Position numbers and translations under genes: made by a program. Positions 12,241 to 25,628 of a stretch of 64,000 nt of DNA are shown here, piece by piece; within the stretch, counting starts at the first letter, position 1; the number at the start of each line of letters is the position of its first letter. The stretch lies in assembly GCA_002914845.1 (NCBI GenBank), contig JXTC01000041.1, positions 1,297,240 to 1,361,239 of the forward strand, in the 5' to 3' direction. Origin of the DNA: Trema orientale. Taxonomy: Eukaryota > Streptophyta > Magnoliopsida > Rosales > Cannabaceae. A model generated the notes under the pieces. It saw nothing but the letters and a program-made list of their open reading frames with translations. It had not been told where the DNA came from and searched no databases.

Positions 12241-12910
12241 AAGATGTCTCATGAAATAGACTTCCTTGAATCTGAGCTAGCCTCCTTGCGTAAAATTACT
12301 TCTATGCTTCTCTCTCTTTCCCGTCTCTCTCTTTCTTCCTCTCAGCTAGCCTCCGCTTCTTTTCCTCTCTTAGTGGGTGCCTATCCCCTCTCCAGTATGA
12401 ATTTTTCTCATTTTCTTTTCTTGTTTTTACTTTTATTTCCAAATAATCCTTTTGTTTATGAAAATTATTGTCTACCAAGATCTAGATTTATGGTATTCTT
12501 AGTAAACCAAGATCTAGATCTATAGTAGTTTGGGTCATTTTTAGTTTTTTTTTTTCCTTTTACTAGTGTGGTTGTCATATTATTTTTTATTCAGATCTAG
12601 ATAGGTGGTTACTATCATGGAACAAAGCTAGCGGAATCTCTAATGTGAATCAATTAGAAGTGTCAATTCAGATATTGAAGAATTTTAACGAGCTATTAAA
12701 GAGCTCTGTCATATCCTTCATAGAGTTTTTCTCCAAGATCATTGACGAGGATTAATTTTACTTCAAGATCTTTGAAAGTTTTTCTGTCTTCAAGTTTATG
12801 AATCGATTTTCTGATTCTCATTGTAAGATGTTATATGTAACTTGATTTGCTATTATAATCTTTATTTGAGTGTCAATGAAACTGTTTCCTTTCCAAAAAA
12901 AAAAAATTAT
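12241..12910 (+). other. Possible poly(A)-ended retroelement remnant
   Basis: A CT-rich block (12300-12380) is followed by AT-rich sequence and ends in TTTCCTTTCC then twelve A residues at 12896-12907. A transcript-like 3' end with a poly(A) run fits a non-LTR element or processed sequence, but no LINE coding motif is visible. Confidence 0.25.
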
Positions 12911-15780
12911 ATGTGTACATTTAAAATGTCTGCAAATGTATATTATTTGTCTATAAAATTGACCGATTTATTCATCATTAAACTCGAGATCTTTTTTCAA
13001 GTTACCTTATTTATATTGCCAAACACTTAAATACATTTATTTTGCTATAATCGTAATCGGAAAAAATGAGAGCTAATGAGGGAAATGAATCAGAATAAAA
13101 TAGAAAAAAATGAGAACCATTATTTGTATAGGCTATTTGATATAAAAACACCCTGTAGTTCAAACTAATTTGTAAAATTAATGCTGAACTCATTCTTTGG
13201 AGCAAAACATCTTAAAATTAGAGAATTTGAATTTTGACAATCTAAATTGTAACAAAATCTTTTTATAGTGTGAAATTGAAGGGTATAACTGGTATTTCAT
13301 ATATCATACTCATTTTCTCAACCAATTTCACATATATTTTTCATATATATATATATATATATATATCACACGTATCTCTATTTTGCACAATAAAACTCAA
13401 ATATGTAATGAACTAAAAACAACATGCATTGCAGATTTTCATTACTTAGCAACAGTTAAAAGTATGTAATGATCGATATACTATACACTTTTAACAGACA
13501 AATTCTAGAAAATTTTCAGTTGGGAAATCTTTTGAGCGTTGTAAATTGTTTTGGAACTATGAGGAGAGAGGACAATTAATTTTTTTTTTTTTTTTGAAAG
13601 AGAGAACAATTAAATATAAGTACATTAAAGGGATCTCAATTTATTTATTTATTTTTTTTTAAATTGAGAAGATCAAATAAAATAGTGAGTAGCCCAACAA
13701 AGTGATATTTACACTGTATCAGTGCCTAATGGCCAATGCCAACCGACAATTTGATTTACCATACAAGATTCTACTATTTCATGTTGTTTGAAAAAAAAAA
13801 AAGAAAAAGAAAAAAGAAAAAACATATTCTCATACTTTAGTCTTAGACTCTTAGATGTTCCATGTATCTAACTCCCTAGTCAGCATCGCCATATTTAATT
13901 CAGATATTCTTTTTGAGTCTTTGCCCTTTACCCATTTTATGATTTGTCCCCACTAACCATTTCAACAACTTTCTTCCCTTTTCTCTTCTCTGACGGATAC
14001 TTTTATATTCTCAATAGTTCAGAGCATATTAAATTCAAAATGAATAAATTAAGCTCATAAACCATAAAACAATATAATTAGGACCGAAATTTTTTTACTA
14101 AAAAAAAAATCAAGCGATGGCATCATTTTTATGGTCCATCAGATCCCTTCTTATTATGATTTTTTTTTTTTATAAATGTATTCATTAGAATCATACCAAG
14201 CTACCAACCCAATTTTTCGATATTTTATTCTCAAAACCTTTTACATTTTCACTTTTTTGTCTTGGTAACAGTTTGTTTTAATTTGAGCATGTGTATCATA
14301 CTTCATATAAAACTAATGAAGCAAACACATAATTTAATTAAGTTCGTTTGGTTTTGAAAGGTTAATCAAGTTTTAAGTGAATAATTAATAATAAGATATA
14401 TTTTATTAGAAGAATCTCTTATTTCAATTAATTGTGTTGTTGATAGCTGAATTGTTTTTCGCCTAAAAAAAATCTACTGCAGGTTCGATAGTTGCTTCTT
14501 TTATTTTATTTTATTTTTTTCCTTCTTTTTGGGTCCAAAATGTTTTCGACGTTGGATTTTCATAAGGAAAAAAAAAAAAAAAAGAGAAGAAAAGAAAAAT
14601 AATGAAGTCAAATCAGCGACCGTTAATCCCGCTGCACGGTCTTTCAATCCAACGGTCCTCCATACATAAACACGACTGGAGTCGTATCCACCACAAGATC
14701 GTACAAGAACAATTGTCGTTTCTCATATCTCTGACTAGATTTACTCTCTGCGTAGAAATGTCAGCCACAACCTAATTTCAAGGATGATCATCCGAGTCAG
14801 ATTCCCATAATACCCTCCACCAAATCAACACGGGTCCCGCTCAAACACCCAGCAAATTCACAAAAAATTCCCACAAATAGGGAAATTTTTCAAGTCTAAT
14901 TTGTGATAATTCCGACAGTGATGGTTCCGAAAACCCGTGTTATTTTGTGGTACAAATAACATGATTTAGACTTTAGATAACTCAGATCTGATCTGGGTCT
15001 ATTTCATTGCTTCATAGAATTTTCTCTAATTTTGGTGTATCAATTAAGGCTAATTAATTTACTATATGCCTATATTTAAGGGGGAAAAGTGGGTCTTATA
15101 GCAAAATAAATAATTTTAGGATGTGTATTTTTTCAAATGCTATAACAAAATATACTAAAATTAGTATACTCAGTATATAAACTAAAATTGGTATATAATT
15201 AAATATATCCAGTATAAAAATATGTATATTCGGTCGTATAACTATAAAATAAGAAAAACAAAGTATAAAAGGACACATACTAATTTTTCCCAAAAAAAAA
15301 TATTGAATCAATAACATGATTTTATCATTTTAATTTAAATTTGTACTGTAATGTGACATGAGTTCATTACTTAGACATAAATTGGATATTTAAATTGAAG
15401 AAATAACTTGGATTCTTTAATTCACTGAGGCATGGAGATAAGCCTAGTGTGAAAGAGAATCTGCCAACAAAGAAAGAATCTCTAAATTTTTGTTCTTTAT
15501 TTCAATTTTGAATCTCTAAGTTTTTGTTCTCTATTTCAATTTGTTTCAATCTTCTGGGGATGGAATTGAATTGAATTAGATCCATTGAAACTCAATCTTG
15601 TTCTGGTTCAATTTCTTCCATACATTCATGAACAGTCTTGTAGTTTTTTGTCAGTTGAGATAGAAAAAATTAAATAAACTGTCATTTTCTTCGTAGGTGT
15701 TAAGTCACACACCACCCACCCCAAAAACCAGATCTTGGGACTCCACTCTACCACATTTTTTTTAATTTATTATTTTATGT
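12911..15780. other. AT-rich intergenic DNA upstream of GLDP
   Basis: No gene. It holds a (TA)n run at 13346-13366, several poly-A and poly-T tracts (13580, 13650, 13790, 14160, 14568) and AT-rich phrases near 15110-15260 shared with 5690-6120. The distal promoter of the glycine decarboxylase gene probably lies in the last 1-1.5 kb. Confidence 0.4.
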
Positions 15781-15802
15781 GCATGTTAAGTATATTCCTG
15801 CC

Positions 15803-15810
15803 TATAAATA
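15803..15810 (+). promoter_or_regulatory. Probable TATA box of the GLDP gene
   Basis: TATAAATA sits about 232 bases before the GLDP start codon, after a GC-poor stretch and before a CA/CT-rich leader (15840-16030) typical of plant 5' untranslated regions. If used, transcription would begin near 15835 and the leader would be about 200 bases. Confidence 0.5.
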
Positions 15811-16034
15811 ATATATAATTATAAATACATAGACAAAAGACACAATTGGGTGTGTGTTATCACAATTCATAAACCAAACCAAAGCCAACCCACCACCCCA
15901 TTACAGAGCTTCACTCACTCCAATGGAATAAAAACCAGAAAGATAAGACTTTTTCCTCAAAACCAAGAAAACCCATTTCCATTTTCGTCCTCATAAGGCT
16001 TCTGGTGTTGAGCTTGGCTTGATTGCATTCGTCA

Positions 16035-19000
16035 ATGGAGCGGGCTCGGCGGTTGGCGAACAGGGCTTTCGTGAAACGACTGGTTTCAGAGGCCAAGAAG
16101 TACCGCCAGAATGAGGCTCCTCCGCTAAACGCAGCCTCGCCGATGTCGTACACGCCTTCGAGGTACGTTTCATCGTTGGCTCCTTGTTCCCATATGCGTG
16201 GTGCTAGATCAGATTCGTCGTTTCGTCGAAATGTGTCGTCGTATTATAATGTTCAGACCAGGTCGGTTTCGGTTGAGGCACTGAAACCCAGTGACACTTT
16301 TGCTCGCCGCCATAACTCGGCCACCCCAGATGAGCAATCCAAAATGGCCGAGTTGTGTGGGTTTGAGAGCCTTGATAAGCTTATTGATGCCACTGTGCCG
16401 AAATCGATTAGAATCGATTCGATGAAGTTTTCTAAGTTTGATGAGGGGTTAACAGAGAGCCAAATGATTGATCATATGAAGAGTTTGGCTTCTAAGAACA
16501 AGGTTTTCAAGTCCTATATTGGGATGGGGTACTATAACACTCATGTCCCTCCTGTAATTTTGAGGAACATAATGGAAAACCCGGCTTGGTATACCCAATA
16601 CACCCCTTACCAGGCTGAGATATCCCAAGGGCGTCTTGAGTCTTTGCTTAACTTCCAGACCCTTATAACGGATCTTACTGGCCTGCCCATGTCGAATGCT
16701 TCGCTGCTCGATGAAGGAACCGCGGCTGCGGAGGCAATGGCCATGTGTAACAACATTCAGAAGGGAAAGAAGAAGACTTTTATCATCGCCAATAACTGTC
16801 ACCCTCAGACTGTTGATATTTGCAAGACCAGAGCTGATGGTTTCGATCTGAAAGTTGTTACTGCTGATCTTAAGGACATTGATTACAAATCGGGTGATGT
16901 TTGTGGTGTTCTTGTCCAGTATCCGGGCACTGAGGGTGAAGTTTTGGATTATGGGGAGTTCATTAAGAATGCTCATGCTAATGGGGTTAAGGTTGTGATG
17001 GCAAGTGATCTTTTGGCATTGACAGTGTTGAAGCCACCTGGTGAATTTGGGGCAGATATTGTTGTTGGTTCTGCTCAGAGGTTTGGTGTTCCAATGGGTT
17101 ATGGGGGTCCTCATGCTGCGTTTCTGGCCACCTCCCAAGAGTACAAGAGGATGATGCCTGGAAGAATCATTGGTGTTAGTGTTGATTCTTCAGGGAAGCC
17201 TGCTCTACGTATGGCTATGCAAACGAGGGAGCAGCATATCAGGAGGGACAAGGCTACCAGCAACATCTGCACTGCTCAGGCATAGGACTAAAACTTTATC
17301 TGTTATATGGTCTTTCGAGGATATGATAGTGTTTTGGTATCAAGTTTTAGTCCAGCTTATATGTGAAATTCATAAAAGTTGCCCTTAGAATGTCTAATTT
17401 GGTATGCTTTGTCAAATGGATTTCCTCTTATGGTTGTTACTTTTTTGGCAGNNNNNNNNNNNNNNNNNNNNNGACCTGAAGGCCTTAAAACAATTGCTGA
17501 ACGTGTTCACGGTCTTGCTGGGGCATTTGCACTTGGATTGAAGAAACTTGGGACAGTGGAAGTTCAGGGCTTGCCCTTCTTTGATACAGTGAAGGTTAAG
17601 ACTGCTGATGCTCATGCAATTGCAGATGCTGCTTACAAGAGTGAGATAAATTTGCGAGTTGTAGACTCAAACACTGTGAGTTTGTTTTCACTTGCTTCAA
17701 TCAATTAATTCATTATATTGCTATGGTGGAAAATAAAAGAAAACGAAAATGAAAATGATTTTATAATGCTATGTATGGGTTCCATAATGATTTTGATTTG
17801 CCTTTCAGATCACTGTTTCCTTTGATGAAACTACCACCTTGGAGGATGTTGATAAGCTTTTCAAGGTTTTTGCAGCTGGCAAGCCTGTGAGTGTTATATA
17901 AAATTTGTGGAGATGATAGTATTCTCAATTAATTAATCGCAAGTATTATCCATCTAACTTAGAATTTTGTTTATCGTCAGGTCCCATTCACTGCTGCATC
18001 TCTTGCACCAGAAGTTCAGACTGCAGTTCCAGCTGGTCTGAAAAGGGAGAGCACATTTCTTACCCATCCAATCTTTAACTCGTATGACCTTTACTTAGTC
18101 TAGACTCTCAGCTCTCAAGTTTACATTTTATAAGCACACTGACTTTCAACTGCTCCTTCTTAGGTACCATACAGAGCATGAGTTGCTCAGATACCTGCAT
18201 AAGTTACAATCGAAGGACCTGTCGTTATGCCACAGCATGATTCCGCTGGGTTCTTGTACGATGAAATTGAACGCAACAACAGAAATGATGCCAGTCACAT
18301 GGCCTCATTTTACTGACATCCACCCTTTTGCCCCTGCTGAACAGGCCCAGGGATATCAGGTAGTCCAAATGCTAGATTGCTGATAAATACAAGCATTTGC
18401 ATCTGCTTCTTTATCTGGAATATTTATTGCTCTGTTTAGCATAGGAGCAATCAAATTGATATTATCTTGTGTATAAATGTCATCTTCAGGAAATGTTCGC
18501 CAATTTGGGTGATTTGTTATGTACTATTACTGGGTTTGACTCTTTCTCGTTGCAACCGAATGCTGGAGCTGCTGGAGAGTATGCTGGGCTGATGGTTATC
18601 CGTGCTTATCATTTGGTACAGCTACTGACCTTGTTTATGAATTACCTTAGCAATCTGATCAGTTTGCATTAAAAAATGCTGAGTGTACATGAGACACAAT
18701 TTACTATCTCAGTTCTGTTTTTATAATAGTCTTTTTGTGTCAAGTCTGGAAAAAGAATCAAAGGACATTTAGCATGGTACTTAATTTGATATTATATGTT
18801 TACAATTTCTTTTTACTCACCTGTTTTACGATGACATTCTATGCTCCCAAGGCTTTAATCAATGATTTGACCTTTTCGAATCAACTGTATTTTAGTTGAA
18901 AGCATTTTGTTTATCAAGTATCATACCGAAAAGAACTCTTAATTGCAAACTCTTGTACGGCAATAAAAGTTGGCTGCAGCTTGTTGAGAAGTCCTGAGAT

Positions 19001-21390
19001 TTCACCTGACAATTCCACCTGTGAACTGAATGAAAATTGTAGGCAAGAGGTGACCATCACCGCAATGTCTGCATTATTCCTGTTTCAGCACATGGGACAA
19101 ATCCTGCTAGTGCTGCAATGTGTGGGATGAAAATTGTGCCTGTTGGAACTGATGCCAAGGGAAACATCAACATTGAAGAGTTAAGGAAGGCAGCCGAAGC
19201 AAACAGAAATAACCTCTCAGCTCTCATGGTAAGCTTAATCCTTGATGTTAGGTACTGACTTGCAATGTTGGAACAAAGAATACTAGGTTAAATTAATATG
19301 AAGAACTGTGTGGCATTAACATTAGTCTGATCATGATGGGATGCAAATTGTAGGTGACATATCCTTCGACTCATGGAGTGTATGAAGAAGGTATTGATGA
19401 GATATGTAAGATAATTCATGACAATGGAGGTCAAGTATACATGGATGGTGCTAACATGAACGCACAGGTCAGTTTCATTTTTCTTCCTCCTTTTGTCTTT
19501 TTCTCCCCTTCCATCCACATCAACTGGAGTTAATTGTGGAACATTGACTGGTATTAAGATATACAACTCTTAATTTTGTTATCTTTCGTTGGGTGAAGAG
19601 GACCTTTTGTTGATAGTGGCAGGATATAAACCTGTCACATTCAAAGCTTGGCAAATGCACATACGGTAGAGATCGTTACGAGAAAATAGACGTAGTATTC
19701 AAGTTTCACTTAACTTTTCGTAGTGGTCTAACTAGGAGACCTTGTGCGAGTTTTAATTGCTCCATACTTGTTTTTGGAAGTTAGTTCACCAAATCCCGTA
19801 CCCTTTTTATGTGTTAATTTTGGTCTTCAATTCATTCACCTTCTGTATAGCTTTTCTTTTGTAGTTGGATTTCAAACTAAGTGGCTCTTTTCTGCAAGTA
19901 CTATTCTTGTGAAATGTGTATATAAACTTTTCACGTTAATTTTGAACTCCGGGCTCTTTCAGGTTGGTCTTACTAGCCCAGGTTGGATTGGAGCTGATGT
20001 TTGCCATCTCAATCTTCATAAAACATTTTGCATTCCGCACGGAGGAGGTGGTCCTGGCATGGGTCCTATTGGTGTGAAGAAACACTTGGCACCATTTTTG
20101 CCCTCACATCCTGTGGTAAAGTACTCTTTTCCACTGAGAATATACGTGCTCATTCCTGTTAGTAGTTTGTGCATTCATCTAAGAGAAGCTTTGTAGAAAG
20201 TTTTTTCATTTTTTATTCTCATTTTGGATTTTGGATATTTATATGGAGTAATTTTTTCCCTCTCTTGTACGTATTTCTGTGGAACTGACAGTTTTGTATA
20301 TGAAAATGAATGTTAAGACTTGAGAGCATTATATTACATCAATTATTCCAGTAACAAGTTGGTGATTGAATATCTTGTGCGACTCTCTTCTTTTCTCTTT
20401 CCACCTAACATTTTCAATTAATTTCTATTTTCTCTGATTTCATAATGAAGGTACCTACTGGTGGCATTCCTGCTCCCGACAAGGCTCAGCCACTTGGAAC
20501 CATTTCTGCTGCACCTTGGGGTTCTGCACTTATTTTGCCAATATCTTATACTTACATAGCAATGATGGGGTCTAATGGACTCACTGATGCATCAAAGATA
20601 GCAATTCTGAATGCAAACTACATGGCAAAACGCTTGGAGGTTCCCTTTTTCTTCATTGACTATTACCTGCTCTATAATATTTTTTGATTAATTAATAAAT
20701 CACTAAAGGCCATGTTTTCTATCTTTAAAGAATATGAACATGTGAAATATTTCATTGTTAACTTTAAAAGTAGCGTTCCTGCCCTTTTTTTTTGTGCGGC
20801 TAATTTACCTTTAAGGCTGTTACTTCTTGGCATCAAAATTTTCTCATTTTGTTGATGTTATTTCTTTCAGAACTATTACCCTGTTCTTTTCCGTGGTGTT
20901 AATGGAACAGTTGCCCACGAGTTCATTATTGACTTAAGAGGCTTTAAGGTAGTTTTTTCTTCTTCTTTATTACCTTTTTCTTTTTGGTCTAAAGGCTCAA
21001 TTCTAATTCTCATCTTCCTGTTCATTCTGCAATTGATAATATGCCATTATCATCTTAGAACACTGCTGGAATTGAGCCTGAAGATGTTGCTAAGCGTCTA
21101 ATGGACTATGGATTTCATGCACCGACTATGTCATGGCCTGTTCCTGGTACACTCATGATTGAGCCTACTGAGAGTGAAAGCAAGGTAAGCCATAAACCTA
21201 GAAACATATATATATATTTTTTTTCTTGTCGTGTCTTCCCCCGCTCTCCTTTTCTCTCGTTTAACTTGCTGTCATTTGCAGGCTGAGTTAGACAGGTTCT
21301 GCGACACTCTTATTTCCATCCGGGAAGAAATTGCTCAGATTGAGAAAGGAAAAGCTGACATTCACAACAATGTGCTGAAGGTAAAGTGGC

Positions 21391-21422
<32 letters not shown>

Positions 21423-21985
21423 TTTCGTAAACAACATAAAACTAGAGAATGCCTCTAGTTCTATTTAGCACTTGTTTGCAATATCTAAAAGGTGAAAACT
21501 GCAGGGGGCTCCTCATCCACCATCGCTGCTGATGGGAGATGCATGGACAAAGCCATACTCACGGGAGTATGCTGCTTTTCCAGCTCCTTGGCTCCGAGCT
21601 TCCAAGTTCTGGCCTACCACGGGTAAGTTTTTCCCATTTTACCATCCATTCTTTCGAGCCATGAATACAGTCCTGCAAATCTAAAAGAAGTTCAACATAT
21701 TGTTCAGCTAAATAAATACGAGCCTTGCTTATATAAGGTTGACATGATATTTTGATGAGGAAACATGGTATTATTAAGCACATTGAAATTGAAGATCAAG
21801 ATAGGAATTGATCTATATAAGGGTGACTATTGTGGTGCATTAGCCTCCTCACTTCAACAACTCATAAATTTCTGTTGACTGTTGTATCAGGACGTGTTGA
21901 CAATGTGTATGGCGACCGCAACCTCATCTGCACCCTTCTCCCAGTTTCACAGGTTGTTGAAGAACAGGCCGCCGCCACTGCTTAG
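16035..21985 (+). CDS. GLDP: Glycine decarboxylase P protein (glycine cleavage system), mitochondrial
   Basis: PLP enzyme that decarboxylates glycine and passes the aminomethyl group to the lipoyl H protein; central to photorespiration in leaf mitochondria. Start ATG at 16035 gives an Arg-rich, acid-poor N-terminus ([15 protein letters not shown]), a mitochondrial presequence. Exons: 16035-17279, (gap)-17675, 17809-17886, 17981-18081, 18164-18359, 18490-18615, 19043-19228, 19354-19467, 19963-20115, 20451-20639, 20871-20948, 21059-21184, 21282-21380, 21505-21622, 21891-21985. Phases agree throughout; the product is about 1050 residues, the family's usual length. Conserved blocks include [38 protein letters not shown], and [18 protein letters not shown] with the PLP lysine (near residue 784). 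Oddities: intron 1 begins GC rather than GT (CAG|GCATAG), and the start of exon 2 is lost in an N gap that appears too short for the missing residues. Confidence 0.95.
17452..17472. other. Assembly gap (21 N) at GLDP exon 2
   Basis: Twenty-one N follow an intron-end signal TTTTTTGGCAG directly. The family has roughly 15 residues between the end of exon 1 and the first visible exon 2 codons, which needs about 43 bases, so the gap is probably wrongly sized. Confidence 0.9.
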
Positions 21986-22394
21986 TGTTTGGTTCTCCAC
22001 TCCTCATGTCGAATTCCTCACCTGGATATGAATCATCATCCACATCTGGCGTTGAATTCCTCTCCTCGATACAAATCATCCTATTCCTCTCCTTCATTCC
22101 ATTGTAATATAAATGCTTCATTCGCATACCTTCTCTTGCAGCATGGTTGACACTCATTTTCCTGATATCACAACAATGATCAGCTGCTATTAATAACAAA
22201 CTGTTGCTGATTGCAACTCAAAAATGTTGTAATTATAATTGCCTTCTTATTCTCTTAGTTTCTTTGCTGGTATGGAACCTTTTCCATGTCCTTTTCCTTT
22301 TTCTTTGTCGTAACATTCAAATTAAAAAAGAAGTAAAATGAAAAGAAAGTGTCTCTTTTTTAATTGACTTCACTTCATATCTACTTTGGTAATA

Positions 22395-22470
22395 TGCAAT
22401 AATTAAAGTTGAACTGAGACCAACATAAAAATATGCAATAATTAAAGTTGAACTGAGACCAACATAAAAG
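22395..22470. repeat. 39-bp tandem duplication downstream of GLDP
   Basis: Two near-identical adjacent copies of a unit containing GCAATAATTAAAGTTGAACT and GAGACCAACATAAAA lie about 400 bases after the GLDP stop codon. Confidence 0.8.
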
Positions 22471-22974
22471 CGATTTTGGTTTTGAGGGAGGCCAGAGGTG
22501 GAAACACAAGGACAAGAGTGAATCAATTATCAATGACAATTTGAAACTTGAACAATTCGGTATTGGCTTGAAGTTTGAGCTGGCAATTTATTATAATCCA
22601 ATAGTCGCCAGCTAAATTCCACACATATATACTGGAGTCAACGCCTCGCTGACTTGGTTGCCAGCCAAGCCTGTTATGCTTATGTGTTCGCTATTAAGCA
22701 GGTCCCAATCCGGTCTGCTTGTTTGTACTCTTTATTACCTTTTGGGCTATGGTTGATAGGAAAGAACATTTCTAGTATTTAGCACTACATGTTAATAGAA
22801 TTATAGACTGTTAAACACTTCTTAGTCAAGGAAATCTATATAACTTATTAAAGATAGTGGAGAATAAGGGAGAAATTTTACTTTGTTTTTGGTACGAAAG
22901 GAATAAGGGACTCCGTTCACAGCTATATCCAAGTAATTATACTTCTCTTTTATTAATATGAATAAAATTACAGA
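22471..22974. other. Intergenic DNA
   Basis: No gene and no clear repeat is visible; AT-rich with short open frames only. Confidence 0.4.
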
Positions 22975-24010
22975 TAATTATGTTATTGTATTTTCTGTGC
23001 TATATCACAATGGTGAGACTCTTTATTTATAGATATAGTATTAAGTCAGGTTACTCTTCAGTCTTATCAGATTTTATAGATTTACAGAAACTTAAAGCAA
23101 TAAGTAGAAATCAAGAACAGAGAAAGAGAGACACACGAGATTTTATCATGGTTCAGCACAACCACGTTGTGCCTATATCTACGGTACCTAGTCGAGCTAG
23201 TAATAATACACTAGAAGCATAATAGAAATACAAATAAGGTCTTATATAATGAATTCTAGAACTCTCTTCTAGTTGCCGCTAGTTTGTGTTTATGCTTCCT
23301 CCGTGAAATTGTTCTTCAATCTGGTGATGAATTCCCTTCGGTTGCTATTCTTGAGCTTACTAGCTCTTGCACACAAGATCTTTCTTGTACCCAAGTCAAT
23401 CTTAAGATCCCGTAAGTGAAATGGTTGCTGAAATCCCTCCAGCTCTTGTTGTTGTCAAACTCCTTTCAGCTTCAGCTGCTACACAAGATCTTTCTTGTAT
23501 TTAAGCCACCATAGAATTCCCTTCAGTAATGAACAAATAGCCCAAGGATGAACAAAATGAACTTGGAGTAAAAATTATCTAAACTCTAAGAATTCTTGCT
23601 TAAAGAGCAAGAAGCTAAAAGAAACATTTCTCTAGATATACAATGGGTGTGAAAGGCGTAGTCCCATTAGAAAGAAACTTTCTATTTATATAAGCAAGTA
23701 TTAAAAAAACTAAATCGGACAATAATGACAAAAACTAAACGTGTTGTCTTAACAAAATAATCTGTTACCCTGATGAGACAGATAAACTCATATTTAAAAG
23801 TACCATATTGACAAAACAATCTATTATACTGATGAGACAGACAAAGTCAAATCTAAAGGTATTATCTTGACTAGACAAGCTAGAAAACTAATGAGACAAA
23901 GTCATAGATACAAATATGCTAGTTAAAAATATAGATGTCAGGACAATCACAAGGACAAACGAACATGCAAGCTTGTGAGAACAAACACTTAATATAGTGA
24001 TCTTTACAAC
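22975..24010 (-). mobile_element. LTR-like remnant with internal ~59-bp repeats
   Basis: On the minus strand there is a TATATAAATAG box (plus 23683-23694), then an R-like region with TAGATATAGGCACAACGTGG (plus 23158-23177), the type of phrase found just before U5 in plant LTRs. Upstream of the TATA box (plus 23730-23900) a unit of about 59 bases with CTGATGAGACAGA occurs about three times, as promoter repeats of LTRs often do. No polyprotein is next to it. Ends not fixed. Confidence 0.4.
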
Positions 24011-24220
24011 TTAACTAAACTAAACATGCAGAACACTTGATACAACAAACAGTCATTGAATCTAAGTTGATGGTATCTTTAGTTGCTCAGTTGAGGAATG
24101 TCACGACAGATTTCTTACATGATTACACAGAAAGATATACAAAGACACAAACTGAAATACAATTGAAAATTATTTATTACAACCCAGAAGATCATAGGAT
24201 GCCAAACACTAACATATACC

Positions 24221-25628
24221 TATATATAGGATAGCTAGGGTTTCCTATTTGTGATGAGGAAAGTAAACATTTAAAATAAAATAAAAAATAATGATCAAAT
24301 CGGGTAACAATATAATTATGGGTAATTATTTCAACTTAAGCATTGGTATTCTTTTCAAAACTCAAAATCCACATAATAACGGGGCCCGATTCCTGATAGT
24401 TTGGACTTTTACGCTTCTTTAGCTTCATGGTAGATTTTTAGCAAGGTAGTCAATAAGGAGTGAGCTCACTGGTCTAGCAAGGAGCTATCTGGTAATCGGC
24501 ATGTTCGCTAAAAAATAGTCCTCGCTAGTCTTAATGAAGTGACTTGGTCATGGGTCACCAATGCGTGAAAAATATGAACCCTAGGTGTAGTGAGTACTGC
24601 AACTAGGACTTCATCAATCCTTGTTGGCGTATCTCCTTCTGTAAAGCTGATTAGGTAACATGTGGATCAAAGATATGCACTTATAAAGCGATGGTTAGTT
24701 TTATGTTAACAGTTGTCTTGAAATACGTGGCATTTTTTTTAAGGCTTTAATAAAAAACCATTGGATCTAATTTTTCCGCCTCGATCTATTCCGTTAATTT
24801 TTAAAGTGTATTCAAAACAAGGAGGCCAAAGATTGGACGTTTCTTTTATAAATGAGGGCTCTTCCATTTCTAAACATTCTTACTTCGAAAAATCGAGTTT
24901 TAGAAGTAGAAGAGCCCCAATCTATAAAAGAAAGGTCTAATCTTTGGCCTCCTCATTTTAAGCCATTATCAGGCATTGATGACTAATCCTACTGCCCTCA
25001 TTCAATGATGAGAATCAAACAGAACAAATTGAGGAATGAAAATTAGAAACAAATTGAGGAATGCAAATTAGGTCCAACAGTTTTTATTAGACCTCAAAAG
25101 ACCCCATGTATTTTGAGGAAGCTATCATCATAAATGCATGTCCTACTTGATAGAATAAATATCACCTCATAAGCGCATCTCTTTGATCAATGTGTCATAT
25201 TTATAGAAGAAGGTCGCCAACGAGGAGTGATGAAGTCCTAGATGCAGCATCGTTGCACCCAAGACTTGGAAGCAAGTTCTATGCATGTTTTTCACCCACT
25301 GGCGACCCGTGACCAAGTCACCTCATCAAGATTAGCAAGGACCTTTTTTAAGCAAACAACCCCATTACCAGATAACTCATCTATGGGCCAATGAACTTCA
25401 TTGACAGCCTCGCTAAAAGTCTATTAGGAAGCTAGAAACACTTAAAATCCCTAAAAATTTAAAATTGGGCCCCTTATTGCGCAGAATAAGAGATTTAAAA
25501 GGAATGTTAACATTTAAAAATTGAGATAACTACTCGATTTGACTAGTGTCTTGTATTTTATTTTAGATATATAGCTTCCTAATCACAAATAAGAAACTCC
25601 ATCCACCCTAGCTATATCTCTAAATAAA
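24221..25628. mobile_element. Long foldback element (1.4-kb imperfect palindrome)
   Basis: Arms of about 670 and 740 bases are inverse copies of each other about a centre near 24887. Paired landmarks include ATAGCTAGGG...TTTGTGATGAGGAA (24231-) with its inverse at 25577-25616, TTATCTGGTAATGGGG-like words (24487 and 25358), GTGACTTGGTCA (24539 and 25309), CTAGGACTTCATCA (24614 and 25226) and AGGAGGCCAAAGATTGGAC (24820 and 24938). The central loop is only about 22 bases. No coding capacity. A transcript would fold into a long hairpin. Confidence 0.8.

Noticed and set aside
12160-12525. 121-codon plus-strand frame with Leu/Ser-rich C-terminus
   Set aside because: Its first part overlaps the antisense copia RNase H remnant and the rest is a CT-rich low-complexity block.
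16449-17138. Long minus-strand open frame (229 codons) inside the glycine decarboxylase first exon
   Set aside because: It is the antisense shadow of a strongly conserved exon; its translation resembles no known protein.
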